Shown piece by piece: positions 1 through 9,185 of a stretch of DNA of 64,000 nt. The translations under genes and the position numbers were made by a program. How positions within the stretch are numbered: position 1 is the stretch's first letter; every line of letters begins with the position of its first letter. The notes beneath the pieces are model-generated. The model had not been told where the DNA came from, searched no databases, and worked only from the letters and a program-made list of their open reading frames with translations. Source of the DNA: Sporosarcina sp. Marseille-Q4063 (lineage in GTDB: Bacteria; Bacillota; Bacilli; Bacillales_A; Planococcaceae); contig NZ_CP070502.1 of assembly GCF_018309085.1 (NCBI RefSeq), positions 3,591,001 through 3,655,000 on the forward strand, in the 5' to 3' direction.

Positions 1-1
1 T

Positions 2-988
2 CTTGTACCTACTATACCAGCAGGCGATGGAACTGTTAACTGGGATAGCTCGAATCCAGCGACCAAAGAAATGATAATCGATGCAGTTGTTTCATTCGTG
101 GACAAGTACAAGTTAGCTGGAATTCGTTTAACAAAATTAGGCGATTTCGATGAAGACTTTTTAAATGAAGTAATCGCTGAAATAAAAAAAGCAGATGACA
201 CAATTTATGTAATGTCGACAGAAGAATCCGCTGCTAATTTTGACACGGTACCTAATATCGAAAAAATGGAAGCGCTAAAGCAATCGTATGTACAGGTAAA
301 TCCTGATTCATCTCCTCTTCAATTATTTGAGGATAACAAAGGAACGGAATTAATCCAATTCGATGAATTAACGGGGCCGCGTTTTACATATGAAATGTTT
401 TCTTTGAGGATGTTTCCGCCTACAAGATGGAAAATAGCGGCGACTGCATTATTCACGTTACCTGGTGTACCTGTGGTGCCTTATGGATCTGAAATTGCGG
501 TAAACGGGAAAGAAGCACCCGAAAGCCATCCGATTTCAAACTTTAAAACAGATATGGAGTTACAAGAGTATATCGGAGATTTAAACTCTTTACGAAACAA
601 GTCAGACACAATTCGTAATGGGGACTTCGAGATGCTGCATAACAAAGATGGCTTTACAATTTTTAAACGTTCATCAGATGAAGAGACGTGGATTGTTGCA
701 CTGAACAATACATCTAAAACCGAGAATTTTGTAATCGATGAGGACGTTATCGGTGAAAATAAAAGAATGCGCGGCGTTGTCGGCGGCGATATGATTAAAC
801 AATCAAAAGACGGGAAGTACCGGGTTGTTCTCGAACGAGAATTGGCTGAAGTATATATCGTAGATAAAGACAAAGGCTTTAACACCCCTTATTTAATTGC
901 CTCAATTCTTGTTTATGTATTGTTCCTAGGATTCCTTTGGTCAGTATGGAGAAGAGGGAAGAAAAATAAAGCAGAAGAACTGGAATAA
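2..988 (+). CDS. C-terminal part of a membrane-anchored GH13 (alpha-amylase-like) protein with degenerate active site
   Basis: The reading frame is open from base 2, so the N-terminus lies outside the window. The visible 328 residues match the second half of a GH13 barrel: a segment like conserved region II (AGIRLTKLG), one like region III (YVMSTEES), and a typical barrel strand (FTLPGVPVVPYGSEI). In active GH13 enzymes region II carries the Asp nucleophile (RxD) and region IV an HD pair; here the nucleophile position reads Thr and I see no HD. A C-terminal transmembrane helix (about residues 295-315 of the visible part) followed by a basic tail anchors it. I infer an exported, membrane-tethered carbohydrate-binding or inactive amylase homologue; true activity is doubtful. 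It ends at a bidirectional terminator. Confidence 0.75.
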   Translation, partial: LVPTIPAGDGTVNWDSSNPATKEMIIDAVVSFVDKYKLAGIRLTKLGDFDEDFLNEVIAEIKKADDTIYVMSTEESAANFDTVPNIEKMEALKQSYVQVNPDSSPLQLFEDNKGTELIQFDELTGPRFTYEMFSLRMFPPTRWKIAATALFTLPGVPVVPYGSEIAVNGKEAPESHPISNFKTDMELQEYIGDLNSLRNKSDTIRNGDFEMLHNKDGFTIFKRSSDEETWIVALNNTSKTENFVIDEDVIGENKRMRGVVGGDMIKQSKDGKYRVVLERELAEVYIVDKDKGFNTPYLIASILVYVLFLGFLWSVWRRGKKNKAEELE

Positions 989-990
989 GT

Positions 991-1032
991 AAAATCCCAA
1001 GATGGCAACATTCGCCGTCTTGGGATTTTTTA
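991..1032. terminator. Bidirectional intrinsic terminator
   Basis: A long stem (991-1006 pairs with 1014-1029, core AATCCCAAGA/TCTTGGGATT) has A-rich and T-rich flanks. It serves the amylase-like gene on + and the converging operon on the minus strand, whose last stop codon lies inside it. Confidence 0.9.
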
Positions 1033-2355
1033 TTTCGCTTTATAACCAAGCATATTCACCGGATCTTTCGGTGAGGAATATGGGGGAGAGTAACTAAGTT
1101 CGAGTGCGGCTAAATCATCGACAGTCATATTGCCCATCATTGCAGTTGCAATTACGTCAATGCGCTTATCGACGCCTTTATCGCCAACAGCTTGTCCGCC
1201 TAACAATAAACGTGAATTACGATCATAATGGACGCGTAAGTCAATTGTTCCGTGATCCGGGTAATAGCCCGCATTGGTTCGGCCTTGATAGGTAACCGTT
1301 TCAAATTCGATGCCTTCATCAGTCAGGCTTTGTTCAGAGTGACCTGTCATTCCCGCTGTTAGTGAAAATAGTTTTGTTATTGTCGAGCCGAGAAATCCAT
1401 TGATTTTTACAGGGTTTTCACTGAGATGACTTGCTACAATATAAGCTTGACGATGGGCATGCCAAGCAAGCTGAACTCTTTTAGGCTTACCTGTATGCCA
1501 ATCAGAAGTTTCCGCGACATCGCCAATCGCATAGATATCAGGGTCATTCGTTTGCATATAGTCATTTACAACAATACCTTTTGTTTCACCAATTGTTAAT
1601 CCAATGCTTTCAGCAAGCGATGTATTCGGAATGATACCAATACTTGCCGCGATAAAATCGACTTCAAAATTCATCCCGTTTTTCATAATCAATTTCGTAT
1701 CTTCAACGCGCTCGATCCCATCATTAAAATAAAATTCGACGCCATTATCTACCATTTCCTTGTATAGGATATCCGATATATCTTTATCCATCGCTTTCAT
1801 GACCCGATCATTTCGTTCGATAATCGCAGTTTTAAGACCTAAACGCCTGAAGTTCTCGGCAAGTTCGATACCAATAAAGCCGCCGCCGATAATCGCGCAT
1901 GATTTCGGCTTTTCTCGTTCGATAAACTTCAGGATATATTCCATATCGGTATAGCTTTTCAAAGTGATCAAAGGCAACTTTCCTAGCCCTTTAATTTCTG
2001 GTACACGTGATTTTCCGCCTGTCGACAAAATCAGTTTATCGTATGAGCGCGTGAAAATTTCATCCGTATCAAGATTTTGGATTTCCACTGTTTTCGATTC
2101 TCGGTCAATCGACGTTGCTTCATGGCGGGTGAGCATTGAAATATCGCGTTTCTCACCAAATTTATGAGGAGAAGGGCCGCCCACTTTTGTTTCATCTTCT
2201 ATTAATCCGCCGATAACATACGGTAATCCGCATGTCCCATAACCGATTTTCTTTTCGCGACCAATTAGTGTGATTTCAGCATTTGGAAGAACACGTCTAA
2301 TTTGCGATGCAACAGTAGATCCTCCAGCGACAGCACCGATTACGACTACTTTCAC
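1030..2355 (-). CDS. cdr: CoA-disulfide reductase
   Basis: A 441-residue FAD- and NAD(P)H-dependent pyridine nucleotide-disulfide oxidoreductase. An N-terminal FAD-binding motif (VVVIGAVAGGST) is followed by a single active cysteine at residue 42 in YGTCGLPY, the arrangement of CoA-disulfide reductases and NADH peroxidases, not the CxxxxC of dithiol enzymes. A second Rossmann motif (AIIGGGFIGIELAE) and the FAD-binding GDVAE follow. The C-terminal SYSPPYSS carries the tyrosines typical of the CoA-disulfide reductase dimerisation domain. It probably keeps CoA reduced, since CoA can act as the low-molecular-weight thiol. Translation starts at GTG after AAAGGGTG. It is the last gene of a leftward operon, 24 bases after the DegV gene. 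Confidence 0.85.
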   Translation of the reverse strand: MKVVVIGAVAGGSTVASQIRRVLPNAEITLIGREKKIGYGTCGLPYVIGGLIEDETKVGGPSPHKFGEKRDISMLTRHEATSIDRESKTVEIQNLDTDEIFTRSYDKLILSTGGKSRVPEIKGLGKLPLITLKSYTDMEYILKFIEREKPKSCAIIGGGFIGIELAENFRRLGLKTAIIERNDRVMKAMDKDISDILYKEMVDNGVEFYFNDGIERVEDTKLIMKNGMNFEVDFIAASIGIIPNTSLAESIGLTIGETKGIVVNDYMQTNDPDIYAIGDVAETSDWHTGKPKRVQLAWHAHRQAYIVASHLSENPVKINGFLGSTITKLFSLTAGMTGHSEQSLTDEGIEFETVTYQGRTNAGYYPDHGTIDLRVHYDRNSRLLLGGQAVGDKGVDKRIDVIATAMMGNMTVDDLAALELSYSPPYSSPKDPVNMLGYKAK

Positions 2356-2379
2356 AATATCACCCTTTACGACTTAGTA

Positions 2380-3231
2380 TTATTCGACTTTATTCAGGAA
2401 AAAGATTGAAACTGTACCAGGTCCGGCATGTGCCCCGATAACCGAACCGATGATGTGAATATCAATGCTTTTTGGTTGAAACTTTTCCTCAACTAATGCT
2501 TTCAATTCGAGCGCAATCGCTTCATCATCGCCGTGACTGATGGCAATGGTTTGTTTGGATAAGTTATCGCCGCGTTCTTCCATTAACTCAACGATGCGGC
2601 GCAATACTCTTTTACGGCCGCGATGTTTTTCTATAGGAACTAACTTTCCGCCTTCTACATGCAATAAGGGTTTAATATTTAATAATCCACCGATGAATGC
2701 GCTAGCCTTTGATACTCTTCCGCCGCGTGCCATATAATCGAGATCCTCAACGGTAAATAGATGTTCCATATGTTCCGACATAAATCGAATCTTTTCTTCG
2801 ATTTCTTCCAGCGTTTCGCCCGCATTTCGAAGTCGAACGGCTTCTTTTATAAGAAGTCCATACCCAAGTGAGGCGCATTTTGAATCAATGATGAGCAAGT
2901 TCAAATCTTTGTTATCCTCTTTGACCTGGTCACGCATCATTACCGCGGTGTTATATGTACCCGATAATTCAGATGAAAACGCAATATAAATACCTTCTTC
3001 GCCGGATTTCGAAAGTTCGGTCCATCTTTCCAACAATTCTTCAGGAGAAACTTGTGATGTTTTGGGTTGTCCACCGTTTCGAATCGTTTTATACACTTCA
3101 CGGGAATCTATTTCGACGATATCTTCATACTCTTTCCCGTCAATTAATACATGTAGCGGAATTAACGCAACATCATTTTCAGTAAAAAATGATTTCGGTA
3201 AATCTGAAGCGCTGTCTGCAAATATTCTCAT
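2380..3231 (-). CDS. DegV family fatty-acid-binding protein (YitS-like)
   Basis: A 283-residue DegV/FakB-type protein, the usual family length. The start MRIFADSASDLP and the segment SSELSGTYNTA are family landmarks. DegV proteins bind one fatty acid and present it to the FakA kinase; which lipid this one prefers cannot be read from sequence. Its neighbours match B. subtilis yitS, which encodes a DegV protein of the same length near yitU. ATG start after a GGGGG ribosome-binding site. Middle gene of a leftward three-gene operon with gaps of 36 and 24 bases. Confidence 0.85.
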   Translation of the reverse strand: MRIFADSASDLPKSFFTENDVALIPLHVLIDGKEYEDIVEIDSREVYKTIRNGGQPKTSQVSPEELLERWTELSKSGEEGIYIAFSSELSGTYNTAVMMRDQVKEDNKDLNLLIIDSKCASLGYGLLIKEAVRLRNAGETLEEIEEKIRFMSEHMEHLFTVEDLDYMARGGRVSKASAFIGGLLNIKPLLHVEGGKLVPIEKHRGRKRVLRRIVELMEERGDNLSKQTIAISHGDDEAIALELKALVEEKFQPKSIDIHIIGSVIGAHAGPGTVSIFFLNKVE

Positions 3232-3267
3232 TTCCTAATCCCCCAATCTCTATTTGGTTAAATATTC

Positions 3268-4083
3268 TTACTTTAATTGTAACCGTTCTTGGAGTACTTG
3301 CGCAATCCCATCTTCATTATTCGAATTAGTCGTCACTTCATCGGCAATCGATTTTAACTCATCAATCCCGTTCGACATCGCGACGCCAACTCCTGCAAAT
3401 TCAATCATTTCAAGATCATTATTTTCATCGCCGAATGCAATGATGCGTTCTTTTGGAATATCCATCCACTTTGCGACATGGGAGAGGCCAGCTGCTTTAC
3501 TGAGACCGCTTCGAAAGACTTCAATCACATGACCAAAAGGCGAATCCCATATACGATGTCCCACGACTTCAGCGTGAATATGGTTGAGATGTTCAACAAT
3601 CGTATCGACATTACTTTCATCAGCTTGAATAAGTAATGACGTCGGATCTTCTTTTAAATAGTTTTGAATCTCGCCTGTTGTTACTTTTGGAGTACCCATC
3701 TTAAAATTGTCTAAAACTTTTTCATCATGGTAATGAAGATAGACATCATCCATAACCTCAGCAACCATGTTATTCCACGGAAATTCTTTCATCGCTTCCA
3801 CGACCTCTTTCACGACGGATAAAGAAAGCGTTTCATGAATCGTTTTCCAAGAACGATTGTCGGGATGGTGTACAAAAGCGCCATTGAAATTTACAACGGG
3901 CGTAATTAGATTCAGTTGTCGATAATAAAGTTCAGTCGCACGGTACGGTCTGCCAGTTGCAATCATTACGTGATGGCCTTCACTTTTAGCTTTGTGCAAA
4001 GTTTGGGCTGTTTTTTTCGTTATTATTTTGTCATCTGTCAATAACGTCCCATCAAGATCGAGGACGATCAAATGTGGCTTCAA
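3268..4083 (-). CDS. yitU: Cof-type HAD hydrolase (YitU-like phosphatase)
   Basis: A 271-residue HAD-superfamily phosphatase. Motif I LDLDGTLL holds the nucleophilic Asp, ATGRPYR lies in motif II, and GDENNDLEM is motif IV, with a Cof-type C2 cap between. In B. subtilis, YitU is one of the phosphatases that dephosphorylate the pyrimidine intermediate of riboflavin synthesis; I assign the name from length and synteny with yitS, yitV and yitW, while substrate is inferred. The start is TTG, supported by AAGGGGG about seven bases upstream. First gene of the operon leading to the DegV and CoA-disulfide reductase genes, divergent from yitV. Confidence 0.8.
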   Translation of the reverse strand: MKPHLIVLDLDGTLLTDDKIITKKTAQTLHKAKSEGHHVMIATGRPYRATELYYRQLNLITPVVNFNGAFVHHPDNRSWKTIHETLSLSVVKEVVEAMKEFPWNNMVAEVMDDVYLHYHDEKVLDNFKMGTPKVTTGEIQNYLKEDPTSLLIQADESNVDTIVEHLNHIHAEVVGHRIWDSPFGHVIEVFRSGLSKAAGLSHVAKWMDIPKERIIAFGDENNDLEMIEFAGVGVAMSNGIDELKSIADEVTTNSNNEDGIAQVLQERLQLK

Positions 4084-4218
4084 AATAAATCCCCCTTTTA
4101 ATGTAAGTTTACCGTTAATACATTATCCAAGTCAAAGAAGGTAGCGGCTAAAACAACCTTTTTGTTTTTCTAATAAAACTTTGGTACGCTGAAATGAAAA
4201 GAAAAAGGTTGTGATTGA

Positions 4219-4989
4219 ATGATTTTAAACGAAGAAACTTGGGGAACTATTCCTTTATTACATATAGTAGAAAAAGAAAATGAACACAATGAAGTCCCAG
4301 TCGTTGTCTTTTTCCATGGATTTACAAGTGCGAAAGAACATAATTTACACTATGCCTACAATCTTTCCAAAAAAGGAATGCGTGTACTCTTGCCCGACGC
4401 TCATTTACACGGCGTGCGCGAAGAAAGTTTGGACGAAGCCGAATTATCACTTCGATTTTGGGAAATTGTCTTAACATCCATAGAGGAACTAGCGTTAATT
4501 CGCAAAGAACTAAAAGACCGTAATCTATTATCATCCGCGAAAATTGGCGTTGCCGGAACATCGATGGGCGGAATCACAACTTTAGGCGCGTTGAAAATGT
4601 ACGATTGGATCGATGCAGCGGCTGTCATGATGGGCGCAGCCGGATTTGTAGAATTAGCAAAAGCGCAAATCAACCAATTTGAATCAGAAGGGTTTAAATT
4701 GCCGGTGACAAAAAAAGAAAAAGAGAAGTTGTATACTGATTTAGCCGTATTTGATATTACAAAAGAACAGTCTGTGTTGAATCAGAGACCGCTATTCTTC
4801 TGGCACGGAAAAAATGACCCGGTCGTTCCGTACAGACCGACGTATAAGTTTTACGAAGCTATTAAAGCCGACTATAGTAACGTTCCCGATCGACTTAGTT
4901 TTGTGACGGATAAAGTTGCAGCACATGCGGTGACGAGGTCCGGCATGCTTGCTTCTGTAAATTGGCTTGCAGGTCATTTGTATGAATGA
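4219..4989 (+). CDS. yitV: Alpha/beta-hydrolase esterase YitV
   Basis: A 256-residue serine hydrolase with the family's usual length. HGFTSAKEHN forms the oxyanion region, GTSMGG holds the nucleophilic Ser, HGKNDPVVP the catalytic Asp, and AAHAVTRSG the likely His. No signal peptide, so probably cytosolic. Its position between yitU (divergent) and yitW (52 bases downstream, same strand) is the B. subtilis arrangement. A start at ATG 4219 follows AAAAAGG. The physiological ester or peptide substrate is unknown. Confidence 0.85.
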   Translation: MILNEETWGTIPLLHIVEKENEHNEVPVVVFFHGFTSAKEHNLHYAYNLSKKGMRVLLPDAHLHGVREESLDEAELSLRFWEIVLTSIEELALIRKELKDRNLLSSAKIGVAGTSMGGITTLGALKMYDWIDAAAVMMGAAGFVELAKAQINQFESEGFKLPVTKKEKEKLYTDLAVFDITKEQSVLNQRPLFFWHGKNDPVVPYRPTYKFYEAIKADYSNVPDRLSFVTDKVAAHAVTRSGMLASVNWLAGHLYE

Positions 4990-5040
4990 CCTTTGCCTGT
5001 TATGATGAAGGTATCAACTGAATTGGAAGGGGTAAAGACA

Positions 5041-5349
5041 ATGAGTCAAGAAATGAAAGACAGTATGTTGGGCGCAATTGAAAACGTTATCGACCCTGAG
5101 CTTGGGATTGATATTGTAAATCTAGGGCTTATTTATGATGTTGAATTAGATGAAGAAGGCACGGCAAAAGTAACGATGACACTTACATCAATGGGATGTC
5201 CAATGGGACCTCAAATTGTTGCGAATATTAAACAAGAACTTATGGAGCTTCCAGAAGTAAAAGACGTAGACGTCAATATTATTTGGAGTCCGCCATGGTC
5301 AAAAGACAATATGTCGCGTTACGCAAAAATGGCATTAGGCGTTCGCTAA
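5041..5349 (+). CDS. yitW: Iron-sulfur assembly-associated DUF59/PaaD-like protein YitW
   Basis: A 102-residue MIP18/DUF59 protein. The helix with DPELGIDIVNLGLIYDV and the conserved Cys in SMGCPMG are the family's signature; relatives (SufT, PaaD) act in maturation of iron-sulfur proteins. The frame is open further upstream, but AAGGGG nine bases before ATG 5041 and the B. subtilis YitW length favour this start. Probably cotranscribed with yitV, and followed by a strong terminator. Confidence 0.85.
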   Translation: MSQEMKDSMLGAIENVIDPELGIDIVNLGLIYDVELDEEGTAKVTMTLTSMGCPMGPQIVANIKQELMELPEVKDVDVNIIWSPPWSKDNMSRYAKMALGVR

Positions 5350-5363
5350 GCTTTAAATAATTG

Positions 5364-5408
5364 AAAGACTGTATGACTTATTTTTAAGTTGTACAGTCTT
5401 TTTTTTGT
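5364..5408 (+). terminator. Intrinsic terminator after yitW
   Basis: Arms 5364-5380 and 5385-5401 form 17 base pairs, two of them G-U, with a four-base loop and a run of T. Confidence 0.9.
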
Positions 5409-5443
5409 TGTTTAGAAACTATAAAAGTATAGACCCGTGGATT

Positions 5444-5497
5444 TATTCTCGTTGTGTGTCCGGTTGCTCTCATTGCTCCAACGTTTATTCTCGTATC
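5444..5497 (+). repeat. 21-bp periodic repeat array 1 (three units)
   Basis: TTCTCGTT at 5446, CTCTCATT at 5467 and TTCTCGTA at 5488 are exactly 21 bases apart, with unrelated bases between. It starts about 36 bases past the yitW terminator. Related in period and core to the arrays at 37027 and 52081, but on the opposite strand. No ribosome-binding site or convincing gene is seen around it. Confidence 0.55.
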
Positions 5498-5530
5498 GAA
5501 CCACCTCCATTTTAAATCCAATCAAACTAC

Positions 5531-5588
5531 TTTACTCAGCGATAAAATCATTATATAATTTAGTTAGTCAAAGATAGTCAAAGTCAAA
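5531..5588 (+). promoter_or_regulatory. clpB promoter with CtsR operator
   Basis: A sigma-A promoter, TTTACT (5531-5536), 17 bases, TATAAT (5554-5559). Right after it, AGTCAAAGATAGTCAAA (5566-5582) is a perfect CtsR heptad direct repeat (consensus RGTCAAA-NAN-RGTCAAA), followed by a further partial heptad GTCAAA to 5588. CtsR bound here would cover the start of transcription, so the gene should be heat-induced. Confidence 0.92.
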
Positions 5589-5609
5589 CGAACGGAAAGG
5601 TGATTGTTT

Positions 5610-7754
5610 ATGAGAATGCAAGGACAGCAGGAAGACGAACGGACACCGCTTGAGCAATTTGGTCGCAATCTTGTTGAAGAAGTAAAAAATGGCAAGATGG
5701 ATCCTGTCATCGGGCGGGATGAAGAAATTCGGAATACAATTCGGATTCTATCGCGGAAAACGAAAAACAATCCAGTGTTAATCGGGGAACCAGGCGTCGG
5801 TAAGACGGCGATCGTGGAAGGACTCGCTCAAAGAATTGTAAAAGGCGACGTTCCTGAAGGATTGAAAGGACGCGAAATTTTCGAGTTAGATATGAGTGCG
5901 CTTATCGCAGGCGCAAAATACCGGGGTGAATTTGAGGAACGGTTAAAAAGTGTTTTGAAACAAGTGAAAGATAGTGAAGGGCAAATTATCCTTTTCATCG
6001 ATGAAATTCATACGATCGTTGGAGCAGGGAAAACGGACGGTGCAATGGATGCCGGCAATATGTTAAAGCCGATGTTGGCACGCGGCGAGCTTTATTGCAT
6101 CGGTGCAACGACACTTGATGAATATCGAATGTATATCGAAAAAGATCCAGCGTTGGAACGCCGTTTTCAACAAGTCGTGGTTCGCGAACCTTCTGTTGAA
6201 GATACAGTATCGATTTTACGGGGATTAAAAGAAATGTATGAGTTGCATCACGGGGTGCGTATTCATGACCGGGCGATTGTGGCGGCCGCCGCGTTGTCGA
6301 ATCGTTATATTACGGAAAGATTTTTACCGGACAAAGCAATCGATTTAATCGATGAAGCAAGTGCGATGATTCGAACAGAAATCGATTCGATGCCGCAAGA
6401 ACTCGACGCTGTCACTCGGAGAATGATGCAACTCGAGATCGAAGAGCAAGCTTTGCAGAAAGAAAAGGATACAGCAAGTCAAACAAGACTTGAAATATTA
6501 CGGGAAGAATTACAAGAGTTGAAAGATTCTTCCGCGGATATGCGTTCTCAGTGGGAATCTGAAAAAGAAACATTAAGTAAAATCCAAGAAAAACGTGGAC
6601 AACTCGATCATTTCAGACGGGAACTAGAAGACGCGGAAAACCGTTATGATTTGAATAAAGCAGCGGAACTTCGCCACGGAAAAATTCCTGCTGCGGAAGC
6701 CGAACTTAAAACACTTGAAGCGCCATTGCTTGATGGTAAGGAAAGTCGTTTGTTACGTGAAGAAGTGACTGAAGAAGAAATAGCCTCCATTGTTGCGAGA
6801 TGGACGGGCATTCCAGTAACCAAACTGGTTGAAGGGGAGCGGGAAAAACTGCTTCGTTTACGTGAAACACTCCAAGAACGAGTTATCGGCCAAGACGATG
6901 CCGTGCAACTTGTCACTGAAGCAGTGTGGAGAGCGCGTGCAGGCATTCAGGATCCGAATAAACCCATTGGCTCTTTTCTATTTCTAGGACCAACAGGGGT
7001 AGGGAAAACTGAACTAGCGAAAACGTTGGCCGCAACATTATTTGATTCGGAAGATCATTTCATCCGCATTGATATGTCGGAATATATGGAGAAACACAGC
7101 GTTTCAAGACTTGTAGGTGCACCTCCGGGATATATAGGTTATGAAGAAGGCGGACAATTAACCGAAGCCGTTCGACGGAATCCTTATTCTGTTGTGCTGT
7201 TGGATGAAATTGAAAAAGCGCATCCAGATGTGGCAAATATTCTGCTGCAAGTACTTGATGATGGCCGTATTACGGATAGTCAAGGAAGGCTCGTTAATTT
7301 CACAAATACAGTAATTATCATGACTTCGAATATTGGATCATCTTATTTGCTGCATGGGTTGGCGGATACTGAAAACCATGCCGCGGAGGATCTTGTCATG
7401 GCCGAGTTAAGAAACCATTTCAAACCTGAGCTGTTGAATCGAATGGATGACATTATTATTTTCCATTCATTAACCGGTAACGCATTTAAGCGAATTGCAA
7501 GGAAAATGCTAGATGACCTCGTATTACGACTTGATGAGCAAGAAGTGGCTATGAAATATGATGAAGCTGTATTGGATTGGATTGTCGAAGAAGGGACGGA
7601 TGCTGATTTCGGAGCGCGCCCACTGAAACGATTTATCCAAAGACATGTTGAAACTGTTGTTGCACAAGAATTAATCAAGGGTGACATTGGACCAAACGGG
7701 GAATTTCTACTTACAATGGATGAGGGCAAACTCGATGTAACTAAAAAAATATAA
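5610..7754 (+). CDS. clpB: ClpB-type disaggregase lacking the N-terminal domain
   Basis: A 714-residue HSP100 with two AAA+ modules: GEPGVGKT and ILFIDEIHT in the first (about residues 50-190), GPTGVGKTE and [12 protein letters not shown] in the second (about 450-620). Between them lies a full-length coiled-coil M-domain (about 275-390), which marks ClpB. No ClpP-binding VGF loop is seen, so it should refold aggregates with DnaK and not feed ClpP. Typical ClpB has about 860 residues; the missing part is the whole N-domain. Promoter and CtsR operator sit directly upstream, so this is not a window artefact. ATG 5610 is nine bases after GGAAAGG; an in-frame TTG at 5604 is too close. Confidence 0.88.
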   Translation: MRMQGQQEDERTPLEQFGRNLVEEVKNGKMDPVIGRDEEIRNTIRILSRKTKNNPVLIGEPGVGKTAIVEGLAQRIVKGDVPEGLKGREIFELDMSALIAGAKYRGEFEERLKSVLKQVKDSEGQIILFIDEIHTIVGAGKTDGAMDAGNMLKPMLARGELYCIGATTLDEYRMYIEKDPALERRFQQVVVREPSVEDTVSILRGLKEMYELHHGVRIHDRAIVAAAALSNRYITERFLPDKAIDLIDEASAMIRTEIDSMPQELDAVTRRMMQLEIEEQALQKEKDTASQTRLEILREELQELKDSSADMRSQWESEKETLSKIQEKRGQLDHFRRELEDAENRYDLNKAAELRHGKIPAAEAELKTLEAPLLDGKESRLLREEVTEEEIASIVARWTGIPVTKLVEGEREKLLRLRETLQERVIGQDDAVQLVTEAVWRARAGIQDPNKPIGSFLFLGPTGVGKTELAKTLAATLFDSEDHFIRIDMSEYMEKHSVSRLVGAPPGYIGYEEGGQLTEAVRRNPYSVVLLDEIEKAHPDVANILLQVLDDGRITDSQGRLVNFTNTVIIMTSNIGSSYLLHGLADTENHAAEDLVMAELRNHFKPELLNRMDDIIIFHSLTGNAFKRIARKMLDDLVLRLDEQEVAMKYDEAVLDWIVEEGTDADFGARPLKRFIQRHVETVVAQELIKGDIGPNGEFLLTMDEGKLDVTKKI

Positions 7755-7756
7755 CT

Positions 7757-7796
7757 AAAAAGCAGCTATGGAGTATTTCTCCACAGCTGCTTTTTT
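7757..7796. terminator. Terminator between clpB and the converging small membrane gene
   Basis: AAAAAGCAGCT...AGCTGCTTTTTT with an inner GGAG/CTCC pairing; A- and T-runs on both sides make it work in both directions. Confidence 0.88.
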
Positions 7797-7799
7797 AAA

Positions 7800-7982
7800 T
7801 CAATTATCCGAAATAGGTCCTTCTGGCATTGATTCGCCAACAAGAATTACTAAAATTCCTACAACTACTGATATAATTATGCCTGCTTCAAAATTGAACG
7901 GAACGTTTGCAATCGCTCCAACAACATAATTAAGCAATGTTACTAAAGCGAATGACCATACAAAAGTTAAAATGAATCTCAA
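7800..7982 (-). CDS. Small two-helix membrane protein (YjzD/DUF2929-like)
   Basis: A 60-residue protein of two transmembrane helices (about 3-25 and 31-50) and a short acidic tail. Length, the start MRFILTFVWSF and location before fabH resemble B. subtilis YjzD (DUF2929), whose function is unknown. The start is TTG, with AGAGGTGA six bases upstream. It faces away from fabH and converges on clpB. Confidence 0.6.
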   Translation of the reverse strand: MRFILTFVWSFALVTLLNYVVGAIANVPFNFEAGIIISVVVGILVILVGESMPEGPISDN

Positions 7983-8095
7983 TTTAGTTCACCTCTACAT
8001 TACTATTTCCCCAACTATCATACCATAGGGTTGCCAGTTCGGAAACAATTAATCAATTATTATAAAGTTTATTTTGGCGAATTAGTGTCGGCCTG

Positions 8096-8141
8096 TTGTA
8101 AAAACCGTTCAAATCTCTTATGATTAATACCAGGTACTAAT
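8096..8141 (+). promoter_or_regulatory. fabH promoter with FapR operator
   Basis: TTGTAA (8096-8101), 17 bases, TATGAT (8119-8124). ATTAATACCAGGTACTAAT (8123-8141) is a near-perfect FapR palindrome overlapping the -10. FapR represses fatty-acid synthesis genes until malonyl-CoA releases it, so the fabH-fabF unit should respond to malonyl-CoA. Confidence 0.92.
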
Positions 8142-8171
8142 AATAGATGATAAAGAACGGAGGATATTTTT

Positions 8172-9104
8172 ATGAATGCAGGTTTATTAGGAGTAGGAAA
8201 ATACGTGCCGTCACATATATTAACAAACGAAGATCTTGAAAAACGAATGGATACATCCGATGAATGGATTCGGACTATGACAGGGATTGAAGAAAGAAGA
8301 ATTGCTGCCGATGATATGGATACATCTCATATGGCTTACAACGCGGCGGTCAATGCAATTGAAAATTCCGGGGTGAGCCCAGAAGAAATCGGTTTAATAC
8401 TGGTCGCAACTGTTACACCGGATCGTCCATTTCCAGCCGTCTCGACGATGCTACAAGAACAGTTGGGCGCTAAAAATGCGGCAGCAATGGATGTTTCAGC
8501 GGCATGCGCAGGCTTTATGTATGGTTTGGTAACTGCGAAGCAATTTGTTGAATCAGGAACATATGACTATGTGCTCGTCGTTGGTGTTGAGAAATTATCT
8601 AAAATAACGGACTGGGATGACCGTAATACGGCTGTACTATTTGGCGACGGCGCAGGAGCAGCGGTTGTCGGAAAAGTAAGTGAAGGTCGTGGAATTTTAT
8701 CATTCGAACTTGGCGCAGACGGATCCGGCGGAAAACATCTTTATCAAGATGAAAAGCTTATCATGAACGGTCGCGAAGTATTTAAATTTGCGGTGCGTCA
8801 AATGGGGCAGTCTGCCTTGAATGTAATCGAGAAAGCTGGTTTGGATAAAGATGATGTTGATTATTTGATCCCGCATCAAGCCAATATTCGAATCATGGAA
8901 GCTTCACGTGAACGACTCGGCTTACCAATTGAGAAAATGTCGAAAACGATTCATAAATACGGAAATACATCCGCTGCATCGATTCCGATTTCACTTGTCG
9001 ATGACCTTGCAGAGGGCAAAGTCAAAGACGATGATGTTATCGTATTCGTCGGTTTCGGCGGAGGATTAACTTGGGGCGCAATTTGTATGCGATGGGGTAA
9101 ATAA
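8172..9104 (+). CDS. fabH: Beta-ketoacyl-ACP synthase III
   Basis: A 310-residue thiolase-fold enzyme that condenses acyl-CoA with malonyl-ACP to start type II fatty-acid synthesis. The catalytic triad is visible: Cys112 in SAACAGF, His in PHQANIRI and Asn in [10 protein letters not shown]. Full family length. ATG start behind CGGAGGA. It is 81 bases ahead of fabF and behind a FapR operator, the B. subtilis fabHA-fabF arrangement. Confidence 0.97.
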   Translation: MNAGLLGVGKYVPSHILTNEDLEKRMDTSDEWIRTMTGIEERRIAADDMDTSHMAYNAAVNAIENSGVSPEEIGLILVATVTPDRPFPAVSTMLQEQLGAKNAAAMDVSAACAGFMYGLVTAKQFVESGTYDYVLVVGVEKLSKITDWDDRNTAVLFGDGAGAAVVGKVSEGRGILSFELGADGSGGKHLYQDEKLIMNGREVFKFAVRQMGQSALNVIEKAGLDKDDVDYLIPHQANIRIMEASRERLGLPIEKMSKTIHKYGNTSAASIPISLVDDLAEGKVKDDDVIVFVGFGGGLTWGAICMRWGK

Positions 9105-9185
9105 TCGTTCTGCATGCTAATAATAAGAACTGCATTTATACTAAATTTTATAGGCTATTTATTTCGTAAAGGAGAGTTTTAAAAT

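Noticed and set aside
5400..5530. Short minus-strand gene starting near 5515
   Set aside because: An ATG and 34 open codons exist, but no ribosome-binding site precedes it and the frame only reflects the 21-bp repeats.
5610..7754. ClpC or ClpE instead of ClpB
   Set aside because: A full-length ClpB M-domain is present, there is no zinc finger, and no VGF loop for ClpP.
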